This document shows, piece by piece, positions 25,140 through 42,111 of a DNA stretch of 64,000 nt. Source of the DNA: Cucumis sativus (taxonomy: Eukaryota; Streptophyta; Magnoliopsida; Cucurbitales; Cucurbitaceae); the NCBI RefSeq assembly GCF_000004075.3, contig NC_026656.2, positions 10,974,001 through 11,038,000 on the forward strand, given 5' to 3'. The notes under the pieces were generated by a model, which did not search any database, had not been told where the DNA came from, and saw only the letters and a list, made by a program, of their open reading frames with translations. The first letter of the stretch is position 1. Each line of letters begins with the position of its first letter. Position numbers and translations under genes: made by a program.

Positions 25140-25282
25140 TTGTTCGTGCATAGCCAATAACAGGTAAAACTGCCATATGATCTGATCTTTAACCTCAATA
25201 TTTACAAAATTCAAAAGTAAAATAAGGAGAGATTAAGATTAGATCATGCTGGCAGCTTGAACTGATATAAGCACACGACAGA
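25140..25282 (-). ncRNA. MIR167: MIR167 precursor hairpin
   Basis: On the minus strand the 5' arm contains TCAAGCTGCCAGCATGATCT (25260 downward), which matches mature miR167 except at nucleotide 2. The 3' arm contains AGATCATATGGCAGTTTTAC (from 25183 downward), the expected miR167* partner. GATCT pairs with AGATC, and CTGCC with GGCAG, with a small internal bulge. The lower stem continues with GTG/CAC-type pairing toward CGTG and CACG at the base, and the loop is about 55 nt. This 5'-arm mature / 3'-arm star layout is that of known plant MIR167 genes. miR167 guides cleavage of ARF6/ARF8 transcripts and so tunes auxin responses in flowers, ovules and roots. A GT donor at 25035 (AAAAAAG|GTATGA on minus) downstream of the hairpin suggests a spliced primary transcript. 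Confidence 0.9.
25240..25260 (-). ncRNA. miR167: predicted mature miR167 variant (5' arm)
   Basis: 21 nt, starting U-C-A-A-G-C, where the common form starts U-G-A-A-G-C, and ending AUGAUCUA. The star strand would be 25183-25163. The exact Dicer cut is inferred by alignment to the usual miR167 position. Confidence 0.8.
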
Positions 25283-25381
25283 AGAATTAGGTCAAAAAGA
25301 AAGGCAAAGTTTGCCTTTTCTTTTTTCTTTTTTTTTCTTTTGGTTGATGAAGAAGAAGGATATAGAAGGAATGAAGAAGAA

Positions 25382-25428
25382 GGGATGAGGGAATATATAT
25401 ATGTATAGATAGATAGATAGATAGATAC
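25382..25428 (-). repeat. (AT)n/(GATA)n microsatellite in the presumed pri-miR167 leader
   Basis: ATATATAT followed by five to six GATA units lies upstream of the hairpin. It is likely length-variable between accessions. Confidence 0.8.
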
Positions 25429-25635
25429 CAAAAATAAAAAGAAAGAAACTATTGGATAGTTTTGTATTCTTTAGGGTTTTTATTAATTAATGTTGAGAGT
25501 TAAATATTTGTATAAAAACGAATAATAAAAACAAAAGGAAAAACAAAAAATAAAAAATAAAAATAAATAATAATAATAGAGAGTGAAATTAAGTGGTCCA
25601 AAAAAGGTAATGGGAAATTGAATAATGTCACGCCA

Positions 25636-25650
25636 GGACTATATAACCCC
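25636..25650 (-). promoter_or_regulatory. TATA-box-like element for the MIR167 transcript
   Basis: On minus it reads GGGGTTATATAGTCC, about 350 bases upstream of the hairpin. Distance and sequence are reasonable for a Pol II MIRNA promoter. Initiation near 25610 is inferred. Confidence 0.4.
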
Positions 25651-25795
25651 TAATCAAGTTTGCATATAGGTTAACAAAAGCCCTTTCCTCTAATTCATTC
25701 CTATATACAAATAACCCCAAAAGTTAATTACCCATTACTTTTGGTGTTCTATATAATTATTAAAACATTCCCTCATTTTAACAACATGCCCCTTT

Positions 25796-25856
25796 TCTTT
25801 TTCTTTTTCTTTTTTCTTTTTTCTTTTTTCTTTTTTCTTTTTCTTTTTCCTTTTTC
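25796..25856. repeat. pyrimidine microsatellite (TTTTTC)n
   Basis: A run of CTTTTT/CTTTTTT units upstream of the presumed MIR167 promoter. Confidence 0.85.
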
Positions 25857-25859
25857 TCA

Positions 25860-27300
25860 ATAAACAATTCAATAATCTTTACTTTTATAACCTTCCATAG
25901 GAATTACTACTTATTTTACATGTTGTTAGAAATAGCAGAAAAAGTTACTTCTAATATTTACCAATATACTACAATTTTAAATTTGTCTATCATAATAAAC
26001 ATGTTTCTATTTAGTTATTCTATACCTTACCACCTAAAGAAAAGGGTAAATTTTGATGTTGATCTCAAATTAGAGCTTAATTGGAAAAAAAATGAACTCA
26101 TAACACATCAAACCGATTGAATCGTGGAGATAAGAGGTCAACAATTAGCTACTTCCACTTGCACCTTTGTAGCATTCCATGGCATTATGCGCAACTCTAT
26201 AAGACAGACTTGTCAATATTTGCGAAAAGCCCACAATGTTGTGACGCTTCGAACCAAATGACCACAGAGATTTCTATCAGCGTTGTGGTGCTATCCTTAG
26301 CGTCGCGGCATTGCTACAAATTTTGTGAATAGTTTTCGGCCTCTAGCTAGGTTTCATCTATTTTCAATTCCAATCGCTTTTGCATGTCGTCCTCTTTATT
26401 TTCTGAGTTCTTTTGGGTTGCTTTTGTTGCCTATCTCTCATTACTCGACATGCTGAGAATGAGCTAAGGTACTCTATTTCTAGCTTGAAATACTAGGGTT
26501 TTCATTCTATTTCATTGCATTTGTGAAGATTTGAAGTAAATAAGTGTCTTGTTGGATCTTAATACTGTTTAGAAGGGAATTTAATTCACGCTTGAGAACA
26601 CGTTATGTTTGCTTTTTATTCATGTGCAAATTACTTGTAAATTGTGCATGATATTTGTAAAACTATAAACAAGCTTAGATTGGTAACCAAATTAGGTTGG
26701 GTTCTTGTAATTGGCTTAGAATTGAACCACTAATTGAATAATTAGCTAGATGGATGGAGGTTAATTATTCACCCTAATGTTTCTATTTAATTAATGTAAT
26801 TGATTTGATTAGAACTGACATACTTTTCATCTTTTCGAATTAAACTAATTTGATATTTAGAATGATTTAGTTTGCTTTTCTAATTGAATTGATTAGGTGT
26901 AGGGTATGAATTCTATTTGGTGATGAGAATCTCATGAGCAAATGCTTTGAATAGTGGGAACCCGATTAACCCAAGTTAGCTAAGATCTTTTAAATTTTGA
27001 GAATTCACTCCAATTTAACTTTCTTCCAATAATTTTAACTTTGTTCGTAATCTAAACCAATTGCAACTTTGCTATCGGCTACCCTTTGGATGGAAATCGT
27101 TGCCTTTAATTTGTAAGATGGATTTTTCTTAATGAAATTGGTCTGATTTAGTTATATTATTTTCATTATTTTGTACTTATATTTTGTTTATAATTTATTT
27201 TAATATATTATTTATAAATTTATAGGATATTAATTTAAACTACGACTTTATTTAATTTAACTTAATTGATAAAAGTTTAAGAAAGACAATCATATATATA
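25860..27300. other. unassigned non-coding block, possibly retroelement-derived
   Basis: From about 26100 to 27130 the composition is more balanced than the flanks, and no splice-connected reading frame is evident. The style (many TTGAATTGATT, GGGAACCCGATTAACCC-like phrases) is like a retrotransposon LTR or untranslated region, but I find neither paired LTRs nor a primer-binding site. It ends in an (AT)n tract and A-run near 27292-27320. Confidence 0.35.
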
Positions 27301-27319
27301 TATATAAAAAAAAAAAAAA

Positions 27320-30300
27320 AAGTTGAATCAATCAAAATTTGGTAATTAAATAAAGTATTGCTAGGAAGGTGAAATGATTTTGGGAAAACTAAACCCTAAA
27401 AGCTAATTATGTTAGAATACATCATCAAAAGGTGAGTGTGGATAGATTAATAAACAACTTTGTTTGTCAAACAATAAGATTCTCCTATAATTGTTTCTTT
27501 TAGTAAACTTAGAGAGTGTTCGAAGAAAGATTACCTAAATCTGTATAGTACACTAAATATTATTTTACCTTTTCTCATTAGTTATATCCAACGTTATTTC
27601 AAAACTCTCATTTGCTATACAGTTTTTACTATTTGACATTTATCCTTCTTTTTATTCTTTGTTACAAGTGTTTAATATTTTCTTCTTGGACTAAAGTAGT
27701 TTACCACATCAAACACAATTTTATAATAACCCATAACTATAATATTCAATTTTCTTGTCCCAAACGTTTCCCTAATGATAAGATTTATGGTTTGATCTTC
27801 TTCCGTGAACGTGGTTTATCACTAATGAACTCTAAGAATTGGATCTATTTGTTATATTAACATATTTTTTATATCGTGCTATATTTGCATATATTTGTAT
27901 TATTGTTATTATTATCTTGGTAAACGCCCAAGAAAATTTAGAGGAAATCTTTGCTTTGTGATGACTGTAGGCATAAAGATTATATTATATTTTTAGAAAT
28001 GAATTTTTTTATATATAAAAAGAAGTATATATATTTTGTTAATTTAAGGAAAGAGGGAATTGAAAAAGGGTTTTTGTTTATATGCTATTTTGTTTTGCCA
28101 ATGCCAATGGCCTTTCTGACTGCTGCCAGCTGCATTAATACAACTTATTGGGGTCTCTGATATAGACAATATGAGAAAATGACTTTTTTTTAAGTTTTGG
28201 GTTCTAATTCCCTATTCTAATTTCTAATTTATTTTTAATTTCTTTAATTACTTCTTCTAATCATTTTTATTCAATCTTCCCTAATCCTACTTAAACTACC
28301 CTTCATCAGTGCTAATCATTGATTTGTGTTAAGATTTATGAAATAATAGATGTTGTTTGATTGTGAGAGTGAATTTACATATATGTGATATCACATATTA
28401 TACCATTGTCCTTATTACTTAGTTGATGATTGCCTCTCTGGCATAGGGTTCTCACAATAAACGTCCAAATTAAGATTCCTTTTTAATTATAAAGAATATA
28501 ATATATTGCATTGTCACATATAAGTGTGTGTGTGGATTTGGAACCTAGCAGTACTTTAGCTCAAAGCTGACAACTAAATTAAAGTGTCCAAAGATGAATG
28601 CCATTTTCAAATTTGTCAACCTAAACTATAGTTTTTATGATCAATCATATAGGCTTCCCTTTACTAAATAATTGCAAGAGTATTCAAATCTTCACCTCAT
28701 ATTTGTAACATACACAGTACTCTAAAACAAATATACAATAATGAATGATACAATGCTACATCAAACCAACAACGTTGAAAGAGGTGGCCATGATTAGACA
28801 TTAATTATTCCCTTTTGTTGAGTTCTTTTTGTAGCTAAAGTTTAAAATTTCACAAAAATATTAAAATAGATCAATTTTATAACTCAATTGGTTAAAGTCT
28901 TTCTAGAGGTAAAAAATAATGTCGAATATTTGATTTTATTGTTGAAGTGTTAGCTAAGTAGTTATATATAATAATTTAGAGCATAAAATAGGTTTTTGAT
29001 ATAAGAAAAAGAAAAGTTAAATAATAAAAAAGAAAAGTATTGGATATAGCCTTTACATAAATGCTGATAGTTATTAATGATAGCTATGAATAAGGGGATA
29101 CTGATTTGAGTAGGGGTTGGTTCCAACACCCCATTTTAGAAGAGGGAAACCATTAAGGAAGTTTTTCCCACAAAAGGCAAAACATTTTTGGTTGGGACCA
29201 AAAATTCCACAGGTGGTCCTATTATTATTATTATTATTATTTACCCATCTTATTTTTTTTAATTATCAAACCCCTATGTGTGTGTATATATATATATATA
29301 TATGCTTTTATACATACATATACATACACATATACATACACATATACATGGCATAAGGGTATCTCTTCCATTAATGCCATTCTTTTTGAACCAATAAGGG
29401 TAATTAGGAAACCCTTTTAAACAAGTCCTTTTTTTTTTGTTTTTGTTGTTGTTGTAGGGATGTAGAGAAAATATAGAAAGAAAATAGCATCTTTTAAGTT
29501 AAAAATGGCTTTTTGTTTTTGCTTCTTCTTTTACCCTAAGAACCCCAAAAGGTGTATTTTTACTATTTAAGACTTTAGGGTCCATTGAAACCAAGAATAA
29601 CTGTTTTGGGGACTCCAAGTGGGGCTTCACAGTGGTCCATGTAGTAATATTATTATTCATTCTGCTCCCATATTGGCTTTTTTTCTTTTCTTTTCTTTTG
29701 GGTGAAAACTCCACTTTATCAAGTGTGATTTAGCAATGAAGTTGGAGTTTTTGGGAAAGGAAAAGTAGTGGTGGAAATTTTGTTGAGTGAGTTAAAGAGA
29801 GTGTGAAAATGGGAATCCTGAAGTTGATTGGAGACTGCTATGATATCAATGCTCTTCATCTTTTTTCACACCCCCAAAAACTACTTCATCCTTTTTTTTC
29901 TTTTTCTTTTTTATTTATCTCTCTCTAATTACGCTGTCTCATTGTTAGTTAAAAACACTTTTAAATTTTAAAATACAATCTAATTAATTACTAACGGAGA
30001 CTTATTATCAATTAAATTTATATTACTTATTACTTATGAGATAAATGAATTATCTGGTTGTCAATCGATTTTAAAAAAGAACCTCATAATATCTACTTAA
30101 CAAACCACTCATAACAAATGAATGATGTGATAAGATAAGAAATTTTCTTTTTCAGCATAAATCAAACGTCTCTCAGCTAAAGCACTAGCTAGGGACTTCG
30201 TCCAATCAATGAAAAATGAGCCTTTAATGAGATCTTAGCATATTAATAGTCACAATCACCTTAAGCACCTTTGATCTCATTACATTTGAGAATGAATTTA

Positions 30301-31290
30301 AAAACTAGCAAAGCAAACACATCCTAGAATTGGTCCGAAAATACCCATCCAGTTCATTCTAGCAAGTCTCCATGTAGCATTAGTATTCATGAATACCACT
30401 TGTTGAAAATGCCAACTAGGCATGGGAAGACGATATGGATGATCACCACCTTATACTCAATTCCTCTTGAGAAGCACATTCAGGCATCACTTCAATCATC
30501 CATGATTACTCTATGTGATCCTGGTGTTCTTTTTCACAAGCTGTTACTCAACAACGTTTCCAAATAATGTAGGTAAGATTTTCAAGATGATTCAACACGT
30601 ACACAACATATTAATTAAATGGATTCCTATCCAATATATATAATAATGTTTTCCAAACAATAAATCTTAGTCGTCTTTGAAGGGCCCTTAAGTTGGCAAT
30701 ACTCTACTCTCTATCATAAGCCAAATTAAATTTGAATAATTGTCTTCCGTAAAGGATCCTTTTCCAAGCACAGATAGGACACATTACTCCCCAAATCCTA
30801 ATTCATTTAGAAAGGCATAAGGATAAAATATAGGATATTCACTAACTTTTATTAGCCAACAGCAGTCTCGTTAAAGACATGGAGAGCCAAAGCATAGCAG
30901 TTTCCAAAGTACTATACATGCACACAAAACTACGCCAATGAATTTTGTTAATTGAAATTGAAAAGAACCCCATAAAATTAGGGTATTGTAAATGCATGAA
31001 TGAAGATGGCTAATGTTGTGAGCATTAACATTTTGAGAATTGAAAACAACTCAGAGTGTAAGTGGGGATAACTTTTGGTCCCCTCCTTAATATTAACATA
31101 CTTGGTTGCGGCCTCCTACACACAACAACTTTTCCTTTTCACCTCTACCGATCGAATCTTCCACTCTCTCTTAGAGGGACCGAAAAACGTAGCATTTATA
31201 CTTTTCAACATCCCCAAAAGAACCTCCAAAAATTTGTCCCACTGAGGAGCTAGTGATCAATGCCAAAGATTTAATTCTGCTTCTCTAAAA
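27320..31290. other. gene-poor stretch
   Basis: No gene is supported. There is an (ATT)n run near 29220-29240 and a TATATA/CATATACA microsatellite at 29282-29350. Segment 30130-30600 is less AT-rich and on the minus strand holds short phrases resembling a decayed copia polyprotein tail (for example DWTKSLA), too broken to call. The G-poor segment 31060-31260 has no recognisable product. Confidence 0.5.
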
Positions 31291-31300
31291 TTATATTGTT

Positions 31301-31865
31301 CTACTACAAAAATTACAGCAACCTAAATTTAAATGATATAGTCCAATCATCAAATATTCAAATTTGTTAAATATCACTATAAAAAAAAATTGTATATCTC
31401 TCCACCCATAAATTCTCCATAAAATGTCCAAAAAAAGTGTCCCAAAATCAACTCTTAACCAACAACACCTCGTTGGAATGTCGACACAAACGACCATTGC
31501 CGATGTAGATAATGTGCGTCGGTTTAGACGAGCAAGCCTGATGTCTTAATTCAAAACATCATACTTGAACCGTCCTTTTTGTTTTTTCTTTTTTAATTTA
31601 TCATCCATGTTTCTCCGACGACGCATAGGGAAGAATTGTCGAGAAAACCTAAACCCTCAATTTTATTGTTAACCTTTCCGCGACGTCAAGGACAAAAACG
31701 TCGGGGAATAGTTAAATAATTATTTTACTAATTAATTTTTTCCAACGGCATTAGTGAAATGTCGACCTTGGTTTGGACAAAGGCCGACGTATCACTTACA
31801 ACGTTGGGAAAAGTTCGATTGGCCGATGACATTTCTACACCTTATTTGTTTCGTATTCACAGAAC
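31301..31865. mobile_element. CACTA-like transposon relic
   Basis: It begins CTACTACAAAAATTAC, similar to the CACTACAA-type ends of En/Spm elements. It then carries a CpG-rich patch (31480-31840) with many short GTCG/CGAC-centred words such as GTCGACACAAACGACC and CGACGTCAAGG, like the subterminal repeats of these transposons. No matching right end is found and there is no transposase. Confidence 0.4.
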
Positions 31866-32204
31866 ACACAGATGATGAGAAACAAAAGAGAGAATAGGCC
31901 GAGCTAATTATGGAAAAAAGGTAGTGTCTAAATCTCATTTTCTTAAAAAAAAATCTTCAACACACCTCACATCGTAATATTTGTTTTGCTTCTACATTTT
32001 TCCAATTGTATAACTTTCTCAACTTTTTTCTTATGTTGTGAAGTTGTTAAAGTTAGAGAATCATATTAGAAGCTTGAATCCCTCAACAATGTTTGAACAT
32101 CACTAACCTCAACTCAAAGGAAACAAAAAGTCAAAAATCACTGATAGCATTATATATATATATATACAATTTATCATCTTAATGTTACACCCATAGCATT
32201 ATAG

Positions 32205-32680
32205 AAGATAGAGTCTATTGTGATAACCTAGGATATGAGTCTATCATTGATAGACTACTATCAGTAATGGACTAGGATGCAAATCTATCATTGATATACT
32301 ACTAGATAGACTAATATCACTGATGGACTAGCATAAGAGTATCATTGATGGACTAATATCACTGATGGACTAGCATAAGAGTATCATTGATGGACTAATA
32401 TCACTGATGGACTAGCATAAGAGTATCATTGATGGACTAATATCACTGATGGACTAGCATAAGAGTATCATTGATGGACTAATATCACTGACGGACTAGG
32501 ATAAGAGTCCATCATGGACTACTATCACTGATGGACTAGAATACGAGTCTATCATTGATGGACTACTATTAGTGATGGACTAGGATACGAGTCTATCATT
32601 GATAGACTACTATCAGTGAGACTAAAATATTAGTGATGCACTAGGATACAAGTCCATCAATGATAGACTAACGTCACTAT
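32205..32680. repeat. 42-bp minisatellite
   Basis: Four essentially identical 42-bp units start at 32311, 32353, 32395 and 32437. Each runs CTAATATCACTGATGGAC, then TAGCATAAGAG, then TATCATTGATGGA. Degenerate units flank both sides at about the same period. The core ATC(A/C)(T/C)TGATGGACTA is partly self-complementary. It lies in non-coding DNA. Confidence 0.9.
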
Positions 32681-35050
32681 GCTCATATTAACTAATTCAA
32701 CTAATAGTCTATCCGTGATAACTTGTATTCACGAATATTTTTAGAGAAAAAAATGAATTTATTTTAACCTAAAAATGTAGAAGTGAGAAAAATTCTTAAT
32801 ATGCTCAATTTCTACGAATCCTCAAACTGATGAAGTCCAATGTAAGTGAAATTAAACACATTTTTTAATATAAAAATACTAGTAAAATCAATTGAATTTA
32901 GCAAAATCACCCTAGAGTGATGAAATTAAATCAAATTGTAAAAATTAGATGAAGTAAAATTTTACGGAAGAATCACATATAAAAACAATATCAAACTGAG
33001 ATTGAAAAAAATCGCCGAGTGAAGAAATGATCTTAAAGTAGAAGAAAATCACAGAGAAGATGGAGAAGAAACGATGGAGAATGGAAAAAAAGACGTGAAT
33101 ATAGAGAATGAAGAAAACAAAAGTGAAAATGGAAAGTGGATAATAGGGAGAAGGAGAGAAAATTGTGGAGATTTCTTTTAAAACAAGGACAATTTTGAAA
33201 TATTTTTAAAAAGAATACAAAATTTGTTATATTTGCAAATTATTCAAGCAATTGTTATATACTTAATATTTTATGCCAAAAAAGTTATGTATTATAAAAT
33301 TTCTATGATAAAAAAGGAAAGAAAATTAGGATAAATATGTCCATGGGCCAAACCCGAGTAATTATAACAAAATGTATTAATAGAGTTCTAAGATTGAGAC
33401 TCCCTCTACAAAGACTCAAACCTTGTTTCAAATTGTGAGACTCCCTTTTACTTGAATTCTATATTTCCTTTCAGAAATAAAATTCTGTGTGTCCATGAGG
33501 ATCTCTAATAAGATGAATCAAGAAACACAAAGCTGTAAGAAATACGAGGGAAGAAGTGCAGCGCTCTCACAATCGTCAATTAAATGTGACTAAAACACAA
33601 ATATAGAGAATCTCACTATTGCTTCTTCTACTTCAATGAAACAACCAACTCAGCCCAACCACTAAATATCCTCTAAATATGTAATGAAGAAAGTGAAGAA
33701 GTTTGCAACCCTACTTTCTAAAATGCTCTCTCTCAAATCAAAACAAAATAGACAAAAACACTACAAAAACGAAATTCCTAATAAGAAAAATATCTTGCAG
33801 AGTCTACCTCCCCTAAAACTAAAAACATTTTATCACCTTAGACATTACGTGATCACCTTAAACAGATATTATCGATTTCAGAAAACCTAAAAAAAATAAG
33901 TCACATAATATCAATAATGTGCATAAAAAATTGTTTTTTGTAATATTTTTCATAAACTTCTATCGTCCTCAACTTGTTATCGATATTTTCATCACATTGA
34001 CTTTCTATCACCATGTCTCAATGTTTTCTCATGAAAAAGATGAGATGAAGTTTTATAAAAAAGAAAATAAAATTACGAAGGTTTATTATATATATAAATT
34101 GTATATATATTAGGAACAACTATGATGTCAGCTCAAAGGTTAGAGATCCAACATAAGCTCAACCTTAAAGGAACGAAACCCCCTAACGTATCAGGCAAGA
34201 ATTGTTGGACTGGTTGACCTCAATCCAAGAATGACTCCAACCAATATCAACAACTCTCTTCTCCTTCAAACCTTCAAGAACTTAGTTATGTCGATGAGAT
34301 CTCACAAATGTTAGATAACATTCATAAGCTTAGGTTATTTTACTCCATTTAATTTCTTCATGATTGGTGAATGTCTATTTAAGAAATTGGTCAAGCAAAT
34401 GGTTTCAAATGAGAAAAATAATGCAATTAAAACATTACAAATCAGTCACTGATCTAAGACTGATCTGTTGATCATTTTATACTTTCTTTAGATAAAATGT
34501 GCAACCAAAATGATGATGTCTTCGTTTATTAAATAAAGTTAAAAATTATTACAAAGACAGAAACAATAAATTTACTTTTACTTCCTATAAAAAGTAATAG
34601 ATTTGAATCCTCTCTTCCTTCCTACACTTGGACACAATCTCCCAAGTAGAAAAGTCCTATGGTCACTACATTATAAATTGCACAAATTATTTATTTGACT
34701 ATTAGGTAACAATGACACATTTCCATCAATTAACGATAGCCACATATACTAATCTAAGACTTTACAAATTATGACCATTAGGTGGAAGAACAGACTTCAC
34801 AACTTAAAGATAACATGGGTCTAATGTCCTTACCAGTTCTATACTTTCACGAAATATTCCTTGTAATTAAACAAGAAAACTCAGCACTGACAAACAAACG
34901 TTGAAAAAGGACTATCATTGAGATTGTTGGGTGAAGATATATACAATAAGAATAAGAATAAGAATAAAAATAAAAAAACAAAACTTCCAAAACTTCCAAA
35001 ACTTTCAAAACTCACCTGTGTGTCCGCAGGAAATTGCAGTATCTGCTAAG
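32681..35050. other. intergenic upstream of the aldo-keto reductase pair
   Basis: No gene is seen. The Lys-rich frames near 33.7-34.1 kb lack features of a real protein. GA-rich sequence at 33000-33170 is a purine-strand simple region. The last ~100 bases before 35050 resemble the upstream region of the second AKR copy (GGAAATTGCAGTATCTGC versus GGCAATTGCAACATCTGC), so the duplication included promoter or leader DNA. Confidence 0.55.
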
Positions 35051-35076
35051 TATAAGCTCTCTCTGGTTACTTAAAA

Positions 35077-37302
<2,226 letters not shown>

Positions 37303-38258
37303 AAGCCAGTGTTCGACTTCTCACCATCTTGAGCCATGAAATCCCGGAAAGATCCATTTTCATTTGAAAAGATGGTGAAAGTTGCTACTGATGTCCAAGT
37401 AGTACCTCAATTGAGAATCCACGAGATCATTAGTTATTTATCATATTTTCTTCCAAAGCTATAAATAGTCACTTCAGAATATGTTATATGGAGTTTTTCG
37501 AAAGCATATTAAATAGAACTTTTTTCTTTTTTTGAGAGTGCTCTCACTACTTTAGAGAAGAATTACCTTGTTTTGGCCATTCCCTAAGGCTAATACCAAC
37601 CAGCTGCATCATGAATGGTCCATTGTCCATTGAGAAATGCTTATAATTCGAGATTAATATAGACCACTAGTGTCCCAGTTGTTCCTCATTCAAAGGGAAA
37701 AATGTAACTATAGTTCTACAGATGGACATGATGCCCAAAGCTCTACAAGTAAATGACTATTTAAAGACCGGTTTAATTATCTCTATTTGAAGAAAACATA
37801 AGTAACCTTGTCCTACATATAGCCAAAGATGGGGAAAGTATTTTATTATTAATCAAATGAAATATTAACTACACAAATATTTAAGAGTTAACCGTCGTAA
37901 ATTAACCTTATAGGTTGGAATGGAGTGGTTGGGAATTGGACATAAATTTTGCAATAAGGACAGGAGAAAAGACTTATGAACCTTTAAAATAAGGTCCTGC
38001 GTCTTGTCAATTGTTGGCATTTTTTATTTACCCACAACCACAAAATATATAATGAAAGATTCCATGTAATTAAAGAAAAAATTGAGCCCTGAGAATAAAA
38101 CAAAGAAATTGTTGATCAAAGCTAATCAATGGGGAAAAGCAAAACATTCATCATTCAGTCTAAACTTTAAGAACAGAGAACCCAACAGCCTCGAAATTCC
38201 TCTGTTTTTTTGGAGGCAATTGCAACATCTGCAATTTAAGTTTTATGATCATAGTAAA
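37303..38258. other. spacer between the two aldo-keto reductase copies
   Basis: It holds the 3' flank of copy A and the upstream region of copy B. No gene or clear repeat is seen. Confidence 0.6.
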
Positions 38259-40542
<2,284 letters not shown>

Positions 40543-42111
40543 AAGCTACGTCAGACCTCTCATCCTTGGTTGTTAGTTGTTACAACTTCAGACATGAGTA
40601 AACATTTCATTTCCCAGCTCTGCCATACAACACTACAGATTATAAAATTCTCTCTTCACATTGTTCGCTATACAAATATGTTTTCATTCAAAACCACCAT
40701 AAGATCATATAAGTAACCTTATGTTAAAATCTCATTCAAAATCTACAACATTCCATTTCTTTAAAAGAAAAAAAAAAAACTTCAATTTCATTCTTTTTCC
40801 ACCACACAAGTCATACAAAATGAAGACTGATAAAAGACTTGGATAGTTTTCTTCTTCTTTTTTTTTTCTTAAGAGGGTTTTATATGTTAGAAGCCACAAC
40901 TTTATGGGTTTATTCATAATATTTCTATGGGCCCTCATGAACTAGAGTAGGAATGAGAAAATAGTACCCAACCAAGGACCTATTTGATAACCATTTGGTT
41001 TTTAATAAACATTACTTCACCCTATTAATTTTTTTTTTTTTTTTTTTTGTTATCTACTTTTTAGGAGTGTTTTAAAGAAACAAAATTTGAAAACTAAAAA
41101 TTTGGCTAAGAATTCAAATGATTAGTAAGCGAAGTTGAAAATTATGACAAAAAAATTATAAGAAAACTTGCACAAATCTTGGGGTAAAAGAAAAAACAAA
41201 AAATCAAATGGTAATTCAATGCAAATACCCATTTTGCTGATCATTCCATTTTTTGTTTTTGTTTTTAAAGATTAAGCTTATTTCATTTCCATGTCTTACA
41301 ATGAATTGCATATCTTTCTTAAATACAATGGTTGAATTTTTAGCCAAATTTCAAAAACAAAAACAACTTTTTAATAGCTCCTTTTTTTAGTTTTCAAATT
41401 TTGGATTGGTTTTTAAAATGATTGGTAGAATGTAGATAGAAAGGAAAAAAGTCTGAAGTGAAAATAGTGTTTATAGGCTTAATTTTCAAAAACAAAAACA
41501 AATTGGTTAGCATACAGGGTCAAAGTTGTCGGATCTTAAACTACAAATATTTAACTTTGAAACTATATTCGGCCCTCATTTCAATGGTTCACTTATCCAC
41601 TTTGATTGGAGTATCCTAGGAGGTGGGTCACCCCCCCAAAGAGAAAAAATGAAAAAGGGAGGCAATCAGGGTTCAACAAATAGGCCCATACTGCCATAAA
41701 ATTTGGCAGCAGCAGTACAAGGCTGCTGGCTGACCGAATTATACCTGAACATGGAATCAAACTCAGCTTGCATTCAAGGGGATAATACTTAATATAAGTG
41801 AAGTTTTCAAGGCATGCACATTGGATTCGGAATCAGTATAAAGTAAAATTTGGCAATACAAACGCACCAAGAAGATTGTTTTTTTTATATCCATGAGTGA
41901 GCTTGGCGCGCTAAAACCCTATAATAGTTAAGTGTTCAATAAAATCTCAGAAAATTATTTAAACTACGTCTCTTTTTTTACCACTAAGTTAGTCCAGATG
42001 GTTGACCCAATCAGTCAATTAATAGCACAGTAAGATAATTTATCAGAAGCCAAGCGATAATGAATAGAAAAAGCATAAAATTAACATCAATGTTACAAAT
42101 TCAGAAGATGC
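40543..42111. other. intergenic
   Basis: No gene is seen. There is a poly-T run near 41030-41048 and a run of seven C at 41631-41637. Segment 41580-41830 is less AT-rich but has no recognisable product or tRNA-like fold. Confidence 0.55.

Noticed and set aside
25195..25431. Open frame overlapping the MIR167 hairpin on the same strand, considered as a miRNA-encoded peptide
   Set aside because: The frame opens with TTG, not ATG, contains no internal ATG, and is low-complexity Tyr/Ser/Lys. Overlap with the hairpin is better explained by chance.
30130..30700. Minus-strand phrases resembling the end of a copia polyprotein
   Set aside because: They are spread over different frames with stops and lack an RNase H or integrase core, so they are not enough for a mobile-element call.
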